Source of the DNA: Vibrio sp. ES.051
GTDB taxonomy: Bacteria; Pseudomonadota; Gammaproteobacteria; Enterobacterales; Vibrionaceae
Assembly: GCF_002563795.1 (NCBI RefSeq)
Contig: NZ_PDJL01000003.1
Coordinates: 620,001 to 684,000, forward strand
DNA: 64,000 bases
Direction: 5' to 3'
Shown here: piece by piece, positions 52,196 to 61,907 of the stretch
Layout of the letters: each line of letters begins with the position of its first letter
Numbering within the stretch: the stretch's first letter is position 1
The notes under the pieces: model-generated
Told to the model about the DNA's origin: nothing
Seen by the model: only the letters and a program-made list of their open reading frames with translations
Databases searched by the model: none
Made by a program: the position numbers and the translations under genes

Positions 52196-54652
52196 TTAAG
52201 TGTTTATTGGTGTTAACAATCTTTTCAATAAGCTCATTACCACAAGCGCTAGGGTAACGAATGTTGCGAGCGGTAAAGCTATCCATAATTCAGGGTGTAT
52301 TTGAGCCTTGAGATTAAACCCATAAGTCATCACTGCAGCAACACAAACCTCGGCCGCAAACACTGCTACACCGCTGGCAATGAGTGCCATGATTCCGTAC
52401 TCGGCCCATAGCGTCGTGTTGATTCGCTTTTTGCTCGATCCTAATGTGCGATACAACCGAATTTCTTGCTGACGTTGAGACAAACTCAAGCGTAATAGCG
52501 TGAAGATAAGCAGCAGTCCTGCCACAACCCCAAGCAATGCAAGAATCGTAATCGCCGATACTATTTGTTGAATCAACGCTTGGACCTTCTCACCCATCGT
52601 ACGGATATCTAAAACGGATACTGTAGGGTGCGCTCGAGACATGGACGTTAACAACTCTTCATTCCCTTCATTTATTCTATAGCTGATGAGATACGAACCA
52701 GGTAAACTTGCCATGACGTCTGATGAGAAGATGAAATAAAAATTTGGCTTCATATCACGCCATTCAACATGACGGATCGTATCTACGGTTGCATCAAAGT
52801 TTTGACTGTTGATAACAAACCTGAGTTTATCGCCAAGCTCAATACCTAAGTCATTAGCTACATCCGCTTCAACGGACACACTGCCTTTATTCGTCCACTC
52901 GCCAGATAGCACTTCATTGTAACCGGGAAGACTATCACCCCAAGTGAGGTTGAGCTCACGACGTATTGCATCGGATCCTTCCCCTTCGTAATCAATGTCT
53001 TTAACGCTTTGCCCATTAATTTCACTCAAACGACCTCGAATAATTGGAAACGCCTTTGACCTCGTGACATCATTTTTGTCCAGCGTACTTAGGTACTTAT
53101 CTAGTTCGTAATCGCCGATGTTTAATGCAAACACATTGGGAGCGTCAGCTGGTAGCGTTCTCTCCCAATCAGCAAGAATATCGCTACGTACCAGCCAAAT
53201 GATGGACAATAGCATCAATGACAAGGACAACGCCCCAAACTGCAAACCACTCGTGACTGGCGTTCGATTGATACGGCTTAGTGCCAACTTCATCGCTGGG
53301 CGTGTTGAAAAATGAGCAAACAATTTCGTCAGTGCCACACTCACGGCGGCAAGTACAACAAATAAGGCAGCGATACCAGCGAGCACTATCCAAACCAAGG
53401 TGTTATTTGCATAAAGCAGTAACAACGGAATAATGGGAACCAGAATCAGCAACATACGCTTCCAAGAGCGCTGTGCTTTCCCCTGCTGCATAACTTCTAA
53501 CGCTGGCGTTTTAATCAATCCAAGTAATGGAATACCTAACGCTGGCACCGTTATCAGTATCGCTGAGATAAATGACACTAAAAATGGTGTGAAGCCATAA
53601 CTAGGCAGTGGGTCTGGTAATAGATCTTTGAGCGGAATACGCAGTAAATATTCTAAGCCGCTGCCAAGCAGCAAGCCAATGACACTGGCACTAATGAGTA
53701 ATATAAAAGCTTGGATGAACAACCATTTTTCAATCCAGCGACGACTCGCCCCAAGGCTTTTTAACATGGCGATGGTTTGCGTACGGCTATTTACATAGCT
53801 CTGGCATGTCAGAACCAAAGTGGTTGCCGCCATAATAATCACAATTGCCACCGTTAACGATAAATACTGCGTCGTTCTCTCGAACACTTCATTACTGCGG
53901 TTGGCAGTATCTTGCGTGCGCCAACGGTCGCTCGGAGAAAGTTCTGTGTTATCTTGCAGCTGCTTTAATGTTCTATCATCTACCTTTAAAAACAGACGAT
54001 ACTGGACGCGGCTCCCTACTTGAATCGCCCCCGTTTTTTCAACGTCTTTTTGATGTATGTACGCTGATGGCATTTGTTGGAATGGATTAAAACTTAGGCC
54101 TGGCTCCATTAGAACGGCGCCAGAAACCGTAAAGTTAGCATCACCTATCGTCACTTTGTCACCAGGCTTAACCTCTAACTGAGCCATAATCCGCTCATCC
54201 AACCAGAGCTGATTTTCTTTCACACGCCCGGACGTGTTGTTATCTAACACAAGCTCGCCCATTAACGGGTATTGGTCATCCACGGCTCGAACGGAGATAA
54301 GCTGCATACCGCTTTCGCTGAAAGCCATAGTCGCGAACCGAGTCATCGTCGTTTTTTCTAGTTTTTCGGTCGACGCTAATAAAGTTTCAGGGATGGGGTT
54401 TGCGGAAACAAAGACAGCATCGGCGGTCAACGCATCTTTCCCCTGCTTAACGATCACTTGCTCCATACGCTCAGCTAATGCAGAAAGCGCAAAAATACTC
54501 GCGATAACCAGAATCAGCGCGACACTAATAGGCCAGAGATAGCCCTGTTTTATTTCTCCTAAGCTCCAACGTACTAAGCTCTTGTTTGGAGAATGTTTCA
54601 CAGCTCTTCCTTGCTCTGTAGATGCTTGCTCACTTGACGACACTGCAGACAT
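52196..54652 (-). CDS. ABC exporter permease of YbbP type (FtsX family)
   Basis: An 818-residue inner-membrane protein with a first helix near residues 36-58, a large periplasmic region (about 60-265), several helices around 265-500, a second periplasmic region (about 525-690) and a final helix group (about 695-810). This duplicated FtsX plan is that of E. coli YbbP and relates to LolCE/MacB permeases. It overlaps the ATPase stop by one base. Next to tesA exactly as in E. coli. Substrate unknown; lipid or envelope function is suggested by the partner genes. Confidence 0.88.
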   Translation of the reverse strand: MSAVSSSEQASTEQGRAVKHSPNKSLVRWSLGEIKQGYLWPISVALILVIASIFALSALAERMEQVIVKQGKDALTADAVFVSANPIPETLLASTEKLEKTTMTRFATMAFSESGMQLISVRAVDDQYPLMGELVLDNNTSGRVKENQLWLDERIMAQLEVKPGDKVTIGDANFTVSGAVLMEPGLSFNPFQQMPSAYIHQKDVEKTGAIQVGSRVQYRLFLKVDDRTLKQLQDNTELSPSDRWRTQDTANRSNEVFERTTQYLSLTVAIVIIMAATTLVLTCQSYVNSRTQTIAMLKSLGASRRWIEKWLFIQAFILLISASVIGLLLGSGLEYLLRIPLKDLLPDPLPSYGFTPFLVSFISAILITVPALGIPLLGLIKTPALEVMQQGKAQRSWKRMLLILVPIIPLLLLYANNTLVWIVLAGIAALFVVLAAVSVALTKLFAHFSTRPAMKLALSRINRTPVTSGLQFGALSLSLMLLSIIWLVRSDILADWERTLPADAPNVFALNIGDYELDKYLSTLDKNDVTRSKAFPIIRGRLSEINGQSVKDIDYEGEGSDAIRRELNLTWGDSLPGYNEVLSGEWTNKGSVSVEADVANDLGIELGDKLRFVINSQNFDATVDTIRHVEWRDMKPNFYFIFSSDVMASLPGSYLISYRINEGNEELLTSMSRAHPTVSVLDIRTMGEKVQALIQQIVSAITILALLGVVAGLLLIFTLLRLSLSQRQQEIRLYRTLGSSKKRINTTLWAEYGIMALIASGVAVFAAEVCVAAVMTYGFNLKAQIHPELWIALPLATFVTLALVVMSLLKRLLTPINT

Positions 54653-55344
54653 TACACCTCCTCCTTAAGCTCACCGGCCTCCATACGATAAATACGGTCG
54701 CACCGACTGGCTAAATGGCCATCGTGAGTCACTAATATCAAGGTAGTACCATGTTGCTCGTTGAGATCAAATAGTAGCTCTATCACTTTATCTGCAGTTT
54801 GATGATCGAGGTTTCCCGTTGGCTCATCAGCAAATAACAATTCAGGTTGAGTCATAAATGCACGGGCTAATGAAACACGCTGTTGTTCCCCCCCAGAGAG
54901 TTGACTGGGTAAATGCTCAAGGCGCTTTTCTAAACCTACCGCCTTTAATAATTCAGCGGCTCTTGCTTCATCTTCGGCTTCACCACGTAAAAGGCAAGGT
55001 AGCGTGACGTTGCGTAAAGCGCTCAGACTGGGGATAAGGAGAAAGCTTTGGAACACAAACCCCAGCGAGTCAGCTCGGATTTTCGCGCGCGCTTCATCGT
55101 CGAGCTTGGACATCTCATGCCCAAGGAGTGTGATTTCACCCGTTGTTGGTGTATCGAGACCAGCAAGTAGCGTCATTAATGTCGATTTTCCCGCACCAGA
55201 GGTACCAACAATGGCAATTTTTTCACCCTTTCTGATATCAACATTTACATCCTTAAGGATTGTTAATTGTTCTTGATTAGTAGAAACTTGTTTACAAACC
55301 AAATTCGCTTGAACAATAGGTGCTTTAAGTACAGGTGTTTGCAT
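54652..55344 (-). CDS. ABC exporter ATPase of YbbA type
   Basis: A 230-residue LolD/MacB-family ATPase. Walker A is GTSGAGKST (47-55), the signature is LSGGEQQRVSLARAF, and Walker B is LLFADEPTGNLD. Its ATG shares bases with the tesA ATG on the other strand (CATG at 55342-55345). AAGGAAAG, 10 bases upstream, lies within tesA codons. Pairs with the following permease. In E. coli the ybbA-ybbP pair is also divergent from tesA. Confidence 0.9.
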   Translation of the reverse strand: MQTPVLKAPIVQANLVCKQVSTNQEQLTILKDVNVDIRKGEKIAIVGTSGAGKSTLMTLLAGLDTPTTGEITLLGHEMSKLDDEARAKIRADSLGFVFQSFLLIPSLSALRNVTLPCLLRGEAEDEARAAELLKAVGLEKRLEHLPSQLSGGEQQRVSLARAFMTQPELLFADEPTGNLDHQTADKVIELLFDLNEQHGTTLILVTHDGHLASRCDRIYRMEAGELKEEV

Positions 55345-55945
55345 GATTCGTATACTTTCCTTAGTTCTCTTTTTTTGTCTTCCCGCTACAGCGCATGCGA
55401 GCGAAAAGCTACTTGTGTTAGGAGATAGTCTGAGCGCAGGCTACCAAATGCCAATTGAGAGTAGTTGGCCTAGCTTACTCCCTGATGTGCTGTTAGAACA
55501 TGGTCAAGATGTAACAGTTATTAATGCCAGTATTTCTGGTGACACGACGGGGAACAGTTTAGCTCGTCTGCCCCAGCTTCTAAACCAACACACACCCGAC
55601 ATGGTTTTAATTCAACTGGGTGCAAATGATGGCTTACGAGGTTTCCCCCCTCAACTTATTACGTCGAATCTTTCAAAAATGATTACTATGATCAAAGATT
55701 CTGGTGCTGATGTTGTCATGATGCAAATCCGAGTTCCACCTAACTATGGCAAGCGCTACAGCGATATGTTTTACGACATCTACCCTAAGCTTGCTGCACA
55801 TCAACAGGTTAAATTGATGCCATTCTTCTTGGAGAAAGTCGTCACGAAATCAGAATGGATGATGGACGATGGTCTTCACCCAACGCCTGAAGCTCAACCT
55901 TGGATCGCGGATTTTGTGGCTCAAGAATTGATTAAACATCTCTAA
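55343..55945 (+). CDS. tesA: Multifunctional acyl-CoA thioesterase/lysophospholipase L1
   Basis: A periplasmic SGNH hydrolase of 200 residues. The signal peptide covers about 1-19 (ATAHA). The GDSL block has the nucleophile Ser29 (LVLGDSLSAG). Block II/III residues lie in SISGDTTGN and LGANDGLRG, and the DxxH pair in DDGLHPTPEAQPW. It begins in the same four bases as the divergent ABC ATPase, so its promoter and AGGTG ribosome site are inside that gene's coding sequence. Confidence 0.95.
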   Translation: MIRILSLVLFFCLPATAHASEKLLVLGDSLSAGYQMPIESSWPSLLPDVLLEHGQDVTVINASISGDTTGNSLARLPQLLNQHTPDMVLIQLGANDGLRGFPPQLITSNLSKMITMIKDSGADVVMMQIRVPPNYGKRYSDMFYDIYPKLAAHQQVKLMPFFLEKVVTKSEWMMDDGLHPTPEAQPWIADFVAQELIKHL

Positions 55946-56027
55946 TTTTAATGGTCTAGCTCAATAAGTTTTACTTTACTTTACGTTAATCTATTCTCAA
56001 TTCCACTCATCGAGGATAGATAACAAC

Positions 56028-57227
56028 ATGCGAATCGAACCGTTAATTCAAGGTGTTGTTGCTCGCTCTGCGCATCCAAACGGGTGTCACGCATCCATCA
56101 AAGAGCAAATTGAATACGTAAAACACGCCACTCAGATCAAAAATGGCCCTAAACGGGTTCTGATTATTGGCGCTTCCTCTGGTTTCGGGTTGGCGGCTCG
56201 TATCGCCCTTACCTTCGGCGGTGCTGAAGCCGATACCATCGGTGTCTCTTTTGAGCGCGGCCCATCAGAGAAAGGCGTGGGTAGCGCAGGTTGGTATAAC
56301 AACATCTTTTTTAAACAAGAAGCAAACCATGCAGGCCGTACAGCCATCAATATTGTTGGCGATGCATTTTCTGATACCGTACGGAATCAAGTCATTGAAG
56401 CCATTGAGACGTATTTTGAAGGCGAAGTGGATTTAGTCATCTACAGTTTGGCGACGGGGGTGCGACCTAAACCGGATTCAGACGCCTTCTGGCGTAGCGT
56501 CATTAAGCCGATTGATGAGCCGATCACTGGCGCTTCTATCATGTTGGAAAATGATCAATGGGTAGAGACCACGTTAAATCCTGCTACGGAAGAAGAAGCC
56601 GAAGCAACGATTAAAGTCATGGGTGGTGAAGACTGGGAAAGCTGGATTGACACACTGATCAACACAGAATCGCTCGCTCAGGGCTGTAAAACCATTGCCT
56701 TTTCTTACATGGGTCCCGATGTCACGCATCCTATCTATCTCGATGGGACGTTGGGAAGAGCTAAGATCGATCTGCATCAGACCAGTCACGCCTTAAACCT
56801 AAAACTAGCCAACTTTGATGGCGGTGCATACGCGACCGTGTGTAAAGCACTGGTCACGAAAGCAAGCGTTTTCATTCCTGCACTTACGCCTTACCTACTC
56901 GCACTGTATCAAGTAATGAAAGAAAAAGGCACGCATGAACGCTGTATCGAACAGATGCAACGCCTGTTTACAACCAAGCTATATAACCAAAATAAAGTAC
57001 CTGTCGATGGCGAGCGCTTAATTCGAATTGATGACTTAGAGCTTGATCCCGATGTACAACAAAAAGTGCATTCAATTCTTGAACAAATGAATGCCGATAA
57101 TTTCAAAGAACTCGGCGACTACCAAGGGTTTAAAGATGAGTTTATGAAACTCAATGGCTTTAACTTTGAAGGTGTTGACTACTCGCAAGCTATCTCCATT
57201 GAGTCTTTAATAGCACTCAAGCCATAG
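56028..57227 (+). CDS. fabV: Enoyl-ACP reductase FabV
   Basis: NADH-dependent enoyl-ACP reductase of fatty-acid synthesis, the triclosan-tolerant type used by Vibrio instead of FabI. It is 399 residues. The Rossmann motif is VLIIGASSGFGLAARIA (44-60), and the catalytic Tyr-x8-Lys is Tyr237/Lys246 in IYLDGTLGRAKIDL. Start MRIEPLIQGVVARSAHPNGC is diagnostic. Monocistronic with a strong terminator. Confidence 0.96.
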   Translation: MRIEPLIQGVVARSAHPNGCHASIKEQIEYVKHATQIKNGPKRVLIIGASSGFGLAARIALTFGGAEADTIGVSFERGPSEKGVGSAGWYNNIFFKQEANHAGRTAINIVGDAFSDTVRNQVIEAIETYFEGEVDLVIYSLATGVRPKPDSDAFWRSVIKPIDEPITGASIMLENDQWVETTLNPATEEEAEATIKVMGGEDWESWIDTLINTESLAQGCKTIAFSYMGPDVTHPIYLDGTLGRAKIDLHQTSHALNLKLANFDGGAYATVCKALVTKASVFIPALTPYLLALYQVMKEKGTHERCIEQMQRLFTTKLYNQNKVPVDGERLIRIDDLELDPDVQQKVHSILEQMNADNFKELGDYQGFKDEFMKLNGFNFEGVDYSQAISIESLIALKP

Positions 57228-57274
57228 CGCGTTGAACTTGTTTCACTTTTGAGACGCTTGATAATAATTTTTCT

Positions 57275-57303
57275 AGTCCTGAAAGCTTTTCAGGACTTTT
57301 TTT
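57275..57303 (+). terminator. Terminator of fabV
   Basis: AGTCCTGAAA / TTTCAGGACT around a short loop, then a T tract. Confidence 0.93.
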
Positions 57304-57354
57304 GTTTCCCTCACCAGCCCTCTATACTTAAGTTAACTAAGTGATGATATACTC

Positions 57355-57390
57355 AGCAGCTTGAGGTTATTTGGGTATATACCCCAATAA
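57355..57390 (-). repeat. TATACCCAAG-type repeat with palindrome
   Basis: The minus-strand reading starts TTATTGGGGTATATACCCAA and continues into AACCTCAAGCTGCT, a form of the same intergenic repeat seen at 27570. It contains a perfect 12-base palindrome GGGTATATACCC (57373-57384). Located just before the GAF-GGDEF-EAL gene. Confidence 0.5.
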
Positions 57391-57439
57391 ACTCACTCTT
57401 TAATTCACAGGAAGTGAACGACTGCAAAGGACCGCCTAT

Positions 57440-59365
57440 ATGGGGAAACTCCATACATTAGATTATGAAATTCCTGAGTCTATGCAGAAATGCTGGCAAG
57501 AGATCGTCAATTTACTCGCTCAAATAACAGACGTGCCCACCACTCTTATCATGCGAGTTCATCAAGACCGCATCGAAGTAAACACCTCAAGTGAAACTCA
57601 AGATAACCCCTATCAGTCCGGAGATACAGAAGCACTTGGCAATGGTTTATATTGTGAGTATGTAATTCAACATAAAAAAGAGCTGGTCGTTCCGAATGCA
57701 TTAACCGATGAAATATGGTGCGACAATCCAGACATTAAACTCGGTATGATCTCTTATTGTGGCTTGCCTTTATTTTGGCCAAATGGCGAATTATTTGGAA
57801 CCATTTGTATGCTCGACACCAAACAGAACGAATACAATGACACCTATCTTCAGCTACTGGGGACTTTCAAAAACTCGATAGAAGCCCAACTCTCTATCGT
57901 TCATCAACAATACAAGGTTCAACGTCTAAATCATGAGCTGAAAACCCGTGTAGAAAACCGTACGACTGATCTTGCCCAGTTAAGTTACTCTCTAACCAAG
58001 GAAATTGATCGACGAAAAGCAGCAGAAAAGCAGGTGACTTACCAAAAAACGCACGATCAAGGGACAGGTTTTTTAAACCGAGTGGCACTAGAGGCCGTTA
58101 TTGACGATAGGCTCCAGTCACTTGACTATGACCAACAAGCATTAATGGTTATTAATGTTGGCTTTAGCAACGCCCGTAGTGTTCAAACTCGGTACGGTTT
58201 TGAAGCCTTTGATGAAATATTGAAAGAGTTTCGTTTTAGATTGGGTAAAAAAGAGTCGAACTATTTTGTCACTGGTCGGCCAAGTTCAAATGACCTCGTG
58301 CTCTTACTCTGCGGAAGTGACGTTGACGCTAAACTCCACAAGTTACTCGACGACATAACAAATATCAGTGTTGGTAATTTCTACATCAACGATACAGAAG
58401 TCCACCTCCACTCTTACATTGGCGTTGTGCAAGCTCACCAAACCAGTGACGCGAAGCAACTTCTACAAAACGCGTGTTATGCCATGCTGCTCTGTAAAGA
58501 GTCTGGTGAAACGTATAGTTACTTTTGTGAAAATCACTCAGATAAACTCAACCACCACAATCAGTTAGAAAGTTATCTGTTACAAGCCGTACGAAATGAC
58601 GATCTCATGTTGTATTTTCAGCCTAAAGTTCACCCTCATACGCACACATGGATTGGCGCAGAAGCCTTACTGCGCTGGCGACACCCAATACTCGGTGACG
58701 TCTCCAATGAAGCGCTAATACATATGGCAGAACAAAACGGACTGATTTTTGAAGTCGGATCTTTTGTGCTTCGTACTGCCATCGATAAAGCCAAACAATG
58801 GTCTGAGTTAATTGATAACTTCAAAATAGCGGTAAATATTTCTCCTATCCAATTGCAAAATGTAAATTTTGCCGAACAAGTTCAACATTTACTTGAGACC
58901 TTCCATCTCCCTGCGCATTCTCTTGAACTCGAAGTGACCGAAAGTGCCTTGATTGCGGATGAAGTGGTTGCACGGACTACGTTAAATAAACTCCACAAAC
59001 TCGGGGTGACGTTATCACTTGATGATTTTGGTACTGGTTACGCCTCTTTCAGTTATTTAAAGAAATACCCTTTTGATGCGATCAAAATAGATAAGAGTTT
59101 CGTCCAGCAAATGGAAAACTCAGAGGATGATAGAGCTATCATCTGCTCTATCATACACATTGCAAAAAAATTGGATCTCCAAGTGGTTATTGAAGGCATT
59201 GAGTCGCTTCAGCAGGAACAATTTCTCATTGCTGAAGGCTGCGATATCGGCCAAGGCTTTCTCTATGGTAAACCGATGCCTAGCAATGAATTTGAGCAAA
59301 GTTTGTTGAATCAAGGCCTTTCTGACCAGCAGCACGTTATTCTTCCTAACCATTCTCTTTACTAA
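57440..59365 (+). CDS. GAF-GGDEF-EAL protein, probable c-di-GMP phosphodiesterase
   Basis: A 641-residue cytoplasmic signalling protein. GAF domain about residues 10-155, coiled coil about 155-200, GGDEF-like domain about 205-355, EAL about 375-630. The GGDEF loop is degenerate (the expected motif position reads CGSDVD), so no cyclase activity is expected. The EAL site is intact: EALLR (Glu408), NISPIQLQN, LEVTESAL, DDFGTGYASF and KIDKSFV. It is therefore likely a phosphodiesterase sensing a small ligand or redox state via GAF. Monocistronic. Confidence 0.93.
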   Translation: MGKLHTLDYEIPESMQKCWQEIVNLLAQITDVPTTLIMRVHQDRIEVNTSSETQDNPYQSGDTEALGNGLYCEYVIQHKKELVVPNALTDEIWCDNPDIKLGMISYCGLPLFWPNGELFGTICMLDTKQNEYNDTYLQLLGTFKNSIEAQLSIVHQQYKVQRLNHELKTRVENRTTDLAQLSYSLTKEIDRRKAAEKQVTYQKTHDQGTGFLNRVALEAVIDDRLQSLDYDQQALMVINVGFSNARSVQTRYGFEAFDEILKEFRFRLGKKESNYFVTGRPSSNDLVLLLCGSDVDAKLHKLLDDITNISVGNFYINDTEVHLHSYIGVVQAHQTSDAKQLLQNACYAMLLCKESGETYSYFCENHSDKLNHHNQLESYLLQAVRNDDLMLYFQPKVHPHTHTWIGAEALLRWRHPILGDVSNEALIHMAEQNGLIFEVGSFVLRTAIDKAKQWSELIDNFKIAVNISPIQLQNVNFAEQVQHLLETFHLPAHSLELEVTESALIADEVVARTTLNKLHKLGVTLSLDDFGTGYASFSYLKKYPFDAIKIDKSFVQQMENSEDDRAIICSIIHIAKKLDLQVVIEGIESLQQEQFLIAEGCDIGQGFLYGKPMPSNEFEQSLLNQGLSDQQHVILPNHSLY

Positions 59366-59420
59366 GATGACGGTGGTTTCTATAATCGCCGCCCGCTCCT
59401 AATAAAAGGCCAATATCTTC

Positions 59421-61076
59421 ATGGATCAGTTGACTGCTACGCTTAAGAAAATTGAAAAGCAGAACTTTCGCGCTTATCAGCAAATCAAAGGTCAATACGA
59501 CTTCACTGATTTCACTTTGTTTATCGATCACGTACAAGGTGACCCTTACGCTTCAGCGTCACGTATTCGCGCTACGCGCGCATGGTCTTTAACAGGGCTA
59601 GAATGGTTAAAAGACGAATCCCTAGCGTTTCAAAAAGCGGCTCGTGATTTTATTGCACGTAGCTTCGATCAGCTCGCCAAACAAGAAAACTCCGTATCGA
59701 TCGCGCTGAGTGGCCAAACAGTACTAGACAATACCGCTGTCTTGTTTACCGAGGAGGGCATAGAACTGCGTTTTCGAGTTAACCTTCCAGCCGAAGGTCG
59801 TTCCGTACTAGGTAAAAAAGCCAATAACATTCTGACTTTCCATTTGCCTAAATTTATCCGTCGAGCCACTTTAGAACGTGAACTCGACAAGGATGCCCTG
59901 CTCAAACACTGCCAAATAACGGAAGATCAAGAAGCATTAAGAGAGCAGTTAGAAGCGAATAGTCTGGTCGCATTTGTCGCAAACGGGAGTGTTCTTCCAC
60001 GTATTGCTGGCAACTGTGATTTGCCAATGAAAGAAGCAGTTGAGTTTAAGGCTCCAGAATCACTCCAAGTTACATTGCATGCACCAAACAAAGGCTATGT
60101 TACAGGACTAGGTATTCCCAAAGGCATTACGCTGATTGTTGGTGGTGGTTTCCATGGAAAATCGACACTATTAAATGCGATCGAACGCTCTATCTACGAC
60201 CACATTCCTGACGATGGCCGCGAGTACATTGTAACTGATAATAAATCGATGAAGATCCGCGCTGAAGATGGCCGCTGCGTGCATCACTTAAACTTATCCA
60301 ACTACATAAACCATCTCCCGATGGGTAAAGACACCTCGGACTTTTCTACTCAAGATGCTTCAGGTTCCACCTCCCAAGCAGCTTGGCTCCAAGAATCTAT
60401 TGAAGCGGGCGCCGGTTCACTTCTTATCGATGAAGACACCTCGGCAACAAACTTTATGATTCGTGATGAGCGCATGCAGGCACTGGTAGCAAAAGGTGAT
60501 GAACCTATTACACCGCTTGTCGATCGCATCGGTCAACTGCGCGATGACCTAGGTATCTCAACGATTATTGTTATGGGAGGCTCCGGGGACTACCTTGATG
60601 TTGCCGATACTGTGATTCAAATGCATGACTACCAAGCTGTCGATGTGACTGAAAAAGCGAAACAAGTGATTGCTCAGCACCCGACTCAACGTCACAACGA
60701 ATCAGAAGAAAGTCTGCAAACCTTTCCTCCTCGCTCTTTAAATCGCGTTGCATTGATGAACATTCTGACTGACGGAAAATTCCGTGTGAATTCAAAAGGA
60801 AAAGAGTCACTTCGCTTTGGTAAAGAGTTCACAGACTTAAGTTCACTTGAGCAATTAGAGTCGGCAGATGAAGTAAACACCATCGGTTGGTTATGGTTCC
60901 AGTTAGCTCAATTACCCGGATGGTGTGAGAACCCTGCCAAAGAAATTGAAGAAATGCTTACTGGGGACTGGCACGCAACATTACCAAAACAAGGTGACTT
61001 AGCGAAACCACGTACGCTAGATGTTATGGCGGCGCTTAACCGAATGCGCAAGTCTCAGTTTAAACCATCACGTTAA
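59421..61076 (+). CDS. Predicted ABC-class ATPase (ABC_ATPase/MRB1590-like)
   Basis: A 551-residue soluble protein of the Predicted ATPase of the ABC class family. An N-terminal domain unlike transporters (about 1-215) is followed by a P-loop GGGFHGKSTLLNAIE (about 243-257), an acidic Walker-B-like SLLIDEDTSATNFM, and a C-terminal helical part. A trypanosome relative, MRB1590, is a mitochondrial RNA-binding ATPase, so a nucleic-acid role is possible. No membrane partner is nearby. It starts 55 bases after the EAL gene. Confidence 0.86.
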   Translation: MDQLTATLKKIEKQNFRAYQQIKGQYDFTDFTLFIDHVQGDPYASASRIRATRAWSLTGLEWLKDESLAFQKAARDFIARSFDQLAKQENSVSIALSGQTVLDNTAVLFTEEGIELRFRVNLPAEGRSVLGKKANNILTFHLPKFIRRATLERELDKDALLKHCQITEDQEALREQLEANSLVAFVANGSVLPRIAGNCDLPMKEAVEFKAPESLQVTLHAPNKGYVTGLGIPKGITLIVGGGFHGKSTLLNAIERSIYDHIPDDGREYIVTDNKSMKIRAEDGRCVHHLNLSNYINHLPMGKDTSDFSTQDASGSTSQAAWLQESIEAGAGSLLIDEDTSATNFMIRDERMQALVAKGDEPITPLVDRIGQLRDDLGISTIIVMGGSGDYLDVADTVIQMHDYQAVDVTEKAKQVIAQHPTQRHNESEESLQTFPPRSLNRVALMNILTDGKFRVNSKGKESLRFGKEFTDLSSLEQLESADEVNTIGWLWFQLAQLPGWCENPAKEIEEMLTGDWHATLPKQGDLAKPRTLDVMAALNRMRKSQFKPSR

Positions 61077-61127
61077 TATCTCTTTCTTCCAATAACCTCT
61101 AGAAAAAGAGACAGTTCAAAATACATT

Positions 61128-61156
61128 AAGAGAGATAGTGGTAACGCTATCTCTTT
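61128..61156. terminator. Bidirectional terminator between ATPase and J-domain genes
   Basis: AAGAGAGATAG pairs with CTATCTCTTTT (one G-T pair) around a short loop, with A/T tracts on both sides; the genes are convergent. Confidence 0.85.
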
Positions 61157-61160
61157 TATT

Positions 61161-61781
61161 TTATCCATTTCGAAGTACATTCCATGCTTCACACAATATT
61201 CTAAATTGTTCCGCGTCACCATTTTCACGGTCTGGATGCCAGCGCAGTGCGAGTTTTCGCCACTGCTTTCGGATGACCGTTGGCGTTGCATCCGTATTGA
61301 GTTCAAACAGTGCTAATGCCTTCGTCTTATCGATACGACTTACTGTCGAGCCACCCATGAATTTTTGGTACGTGGTCCAAAACTCATTGAGTAATCGACG
61401 GACTTCTTCTTCATTCGCCTCGTAATTATTCCAGTCTAAGTAATATTCACGCAATGGATCATGGATATCGACCACACGCCGAGCGGCTTCAAGAGCGGAC
61501 ATCAATTTGATATTCATCGCTTCTACTTGCAACCAGCAATCTGGATAGAGGCTTTCTTGTAACTGAAATAGCGCATTCATCACAAGAAAATTCCTTTTAA
61601 ACAGATTTTTGTCTGGCGAAGTGTCCAGTTGTGGTATGTAGCCTTGTTCGCTCAACTTACTTGCTATGGTGTGCACTTTCCAAGTTGAAGGCTGCTTTCT
61701 GAGAATGGCTAGCATCGGCCATAATAATGGATTTTCCATCTCATGCTGACCGCCTTGGCGGATAGTGTGTTGCTCTTCCAT
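61161..61781 (-). CDS. C-terminal J-domain co-chaperone-like protein
   Basis: A 206-residue protein whose last about 55 residues are a J-domain (TVIRKQWRKLALRWHPDREN; HPD at 182-184), which activates DnaK. The N-terminal 145 residues are helical and unlike other J proteins I know. J-domain at the C-terminus with a specific N-domain suggests delivery of a dedicated client to DnaK. No membrane segment. Monocistronic; name not assigned. Confidence 0.85.
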   Translation of the reverse strand: MEEQHTIRQGGQHEMENPLLWPMLAILRKQPSTWKVHTIASKLSEQGYIPQLDTSPDKNLFKRNFLVMNALFQLQESLYPDCWLQVEAMNIKLMSALEAARRVVDIHDPLREYYLDWNNYEANEEEVRRLLNEFWTTYQKFMGGSTVSRIDKTKALALFELNTDATPTVIRKQWRKLALRWHPDRENGDAEQFRILCEAWNVLRNG

Positions 61782-61854
61782 GCATCCTCTCTAATTTGAG
61801 CCTAGAGCGATAATGTTAACCGAAATACTGTATAACCTTTTGTAACATAAACGC

Positions 61855-61886
61855 AAAAAGGCCGATAGTCACAAACCATCGGCCTT
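61855..61886 (-). terminator. Terminator after the oxygenase gene
   Basis: AAGGCCGAT / ATCGGCCTT, a 9-base perfect stem, running into TTTTTGC on the minus strand. Confidence 0.9.
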
Positions 61887-61907
61887 GGGAATAAGATCGC
61901 GTTAAGG

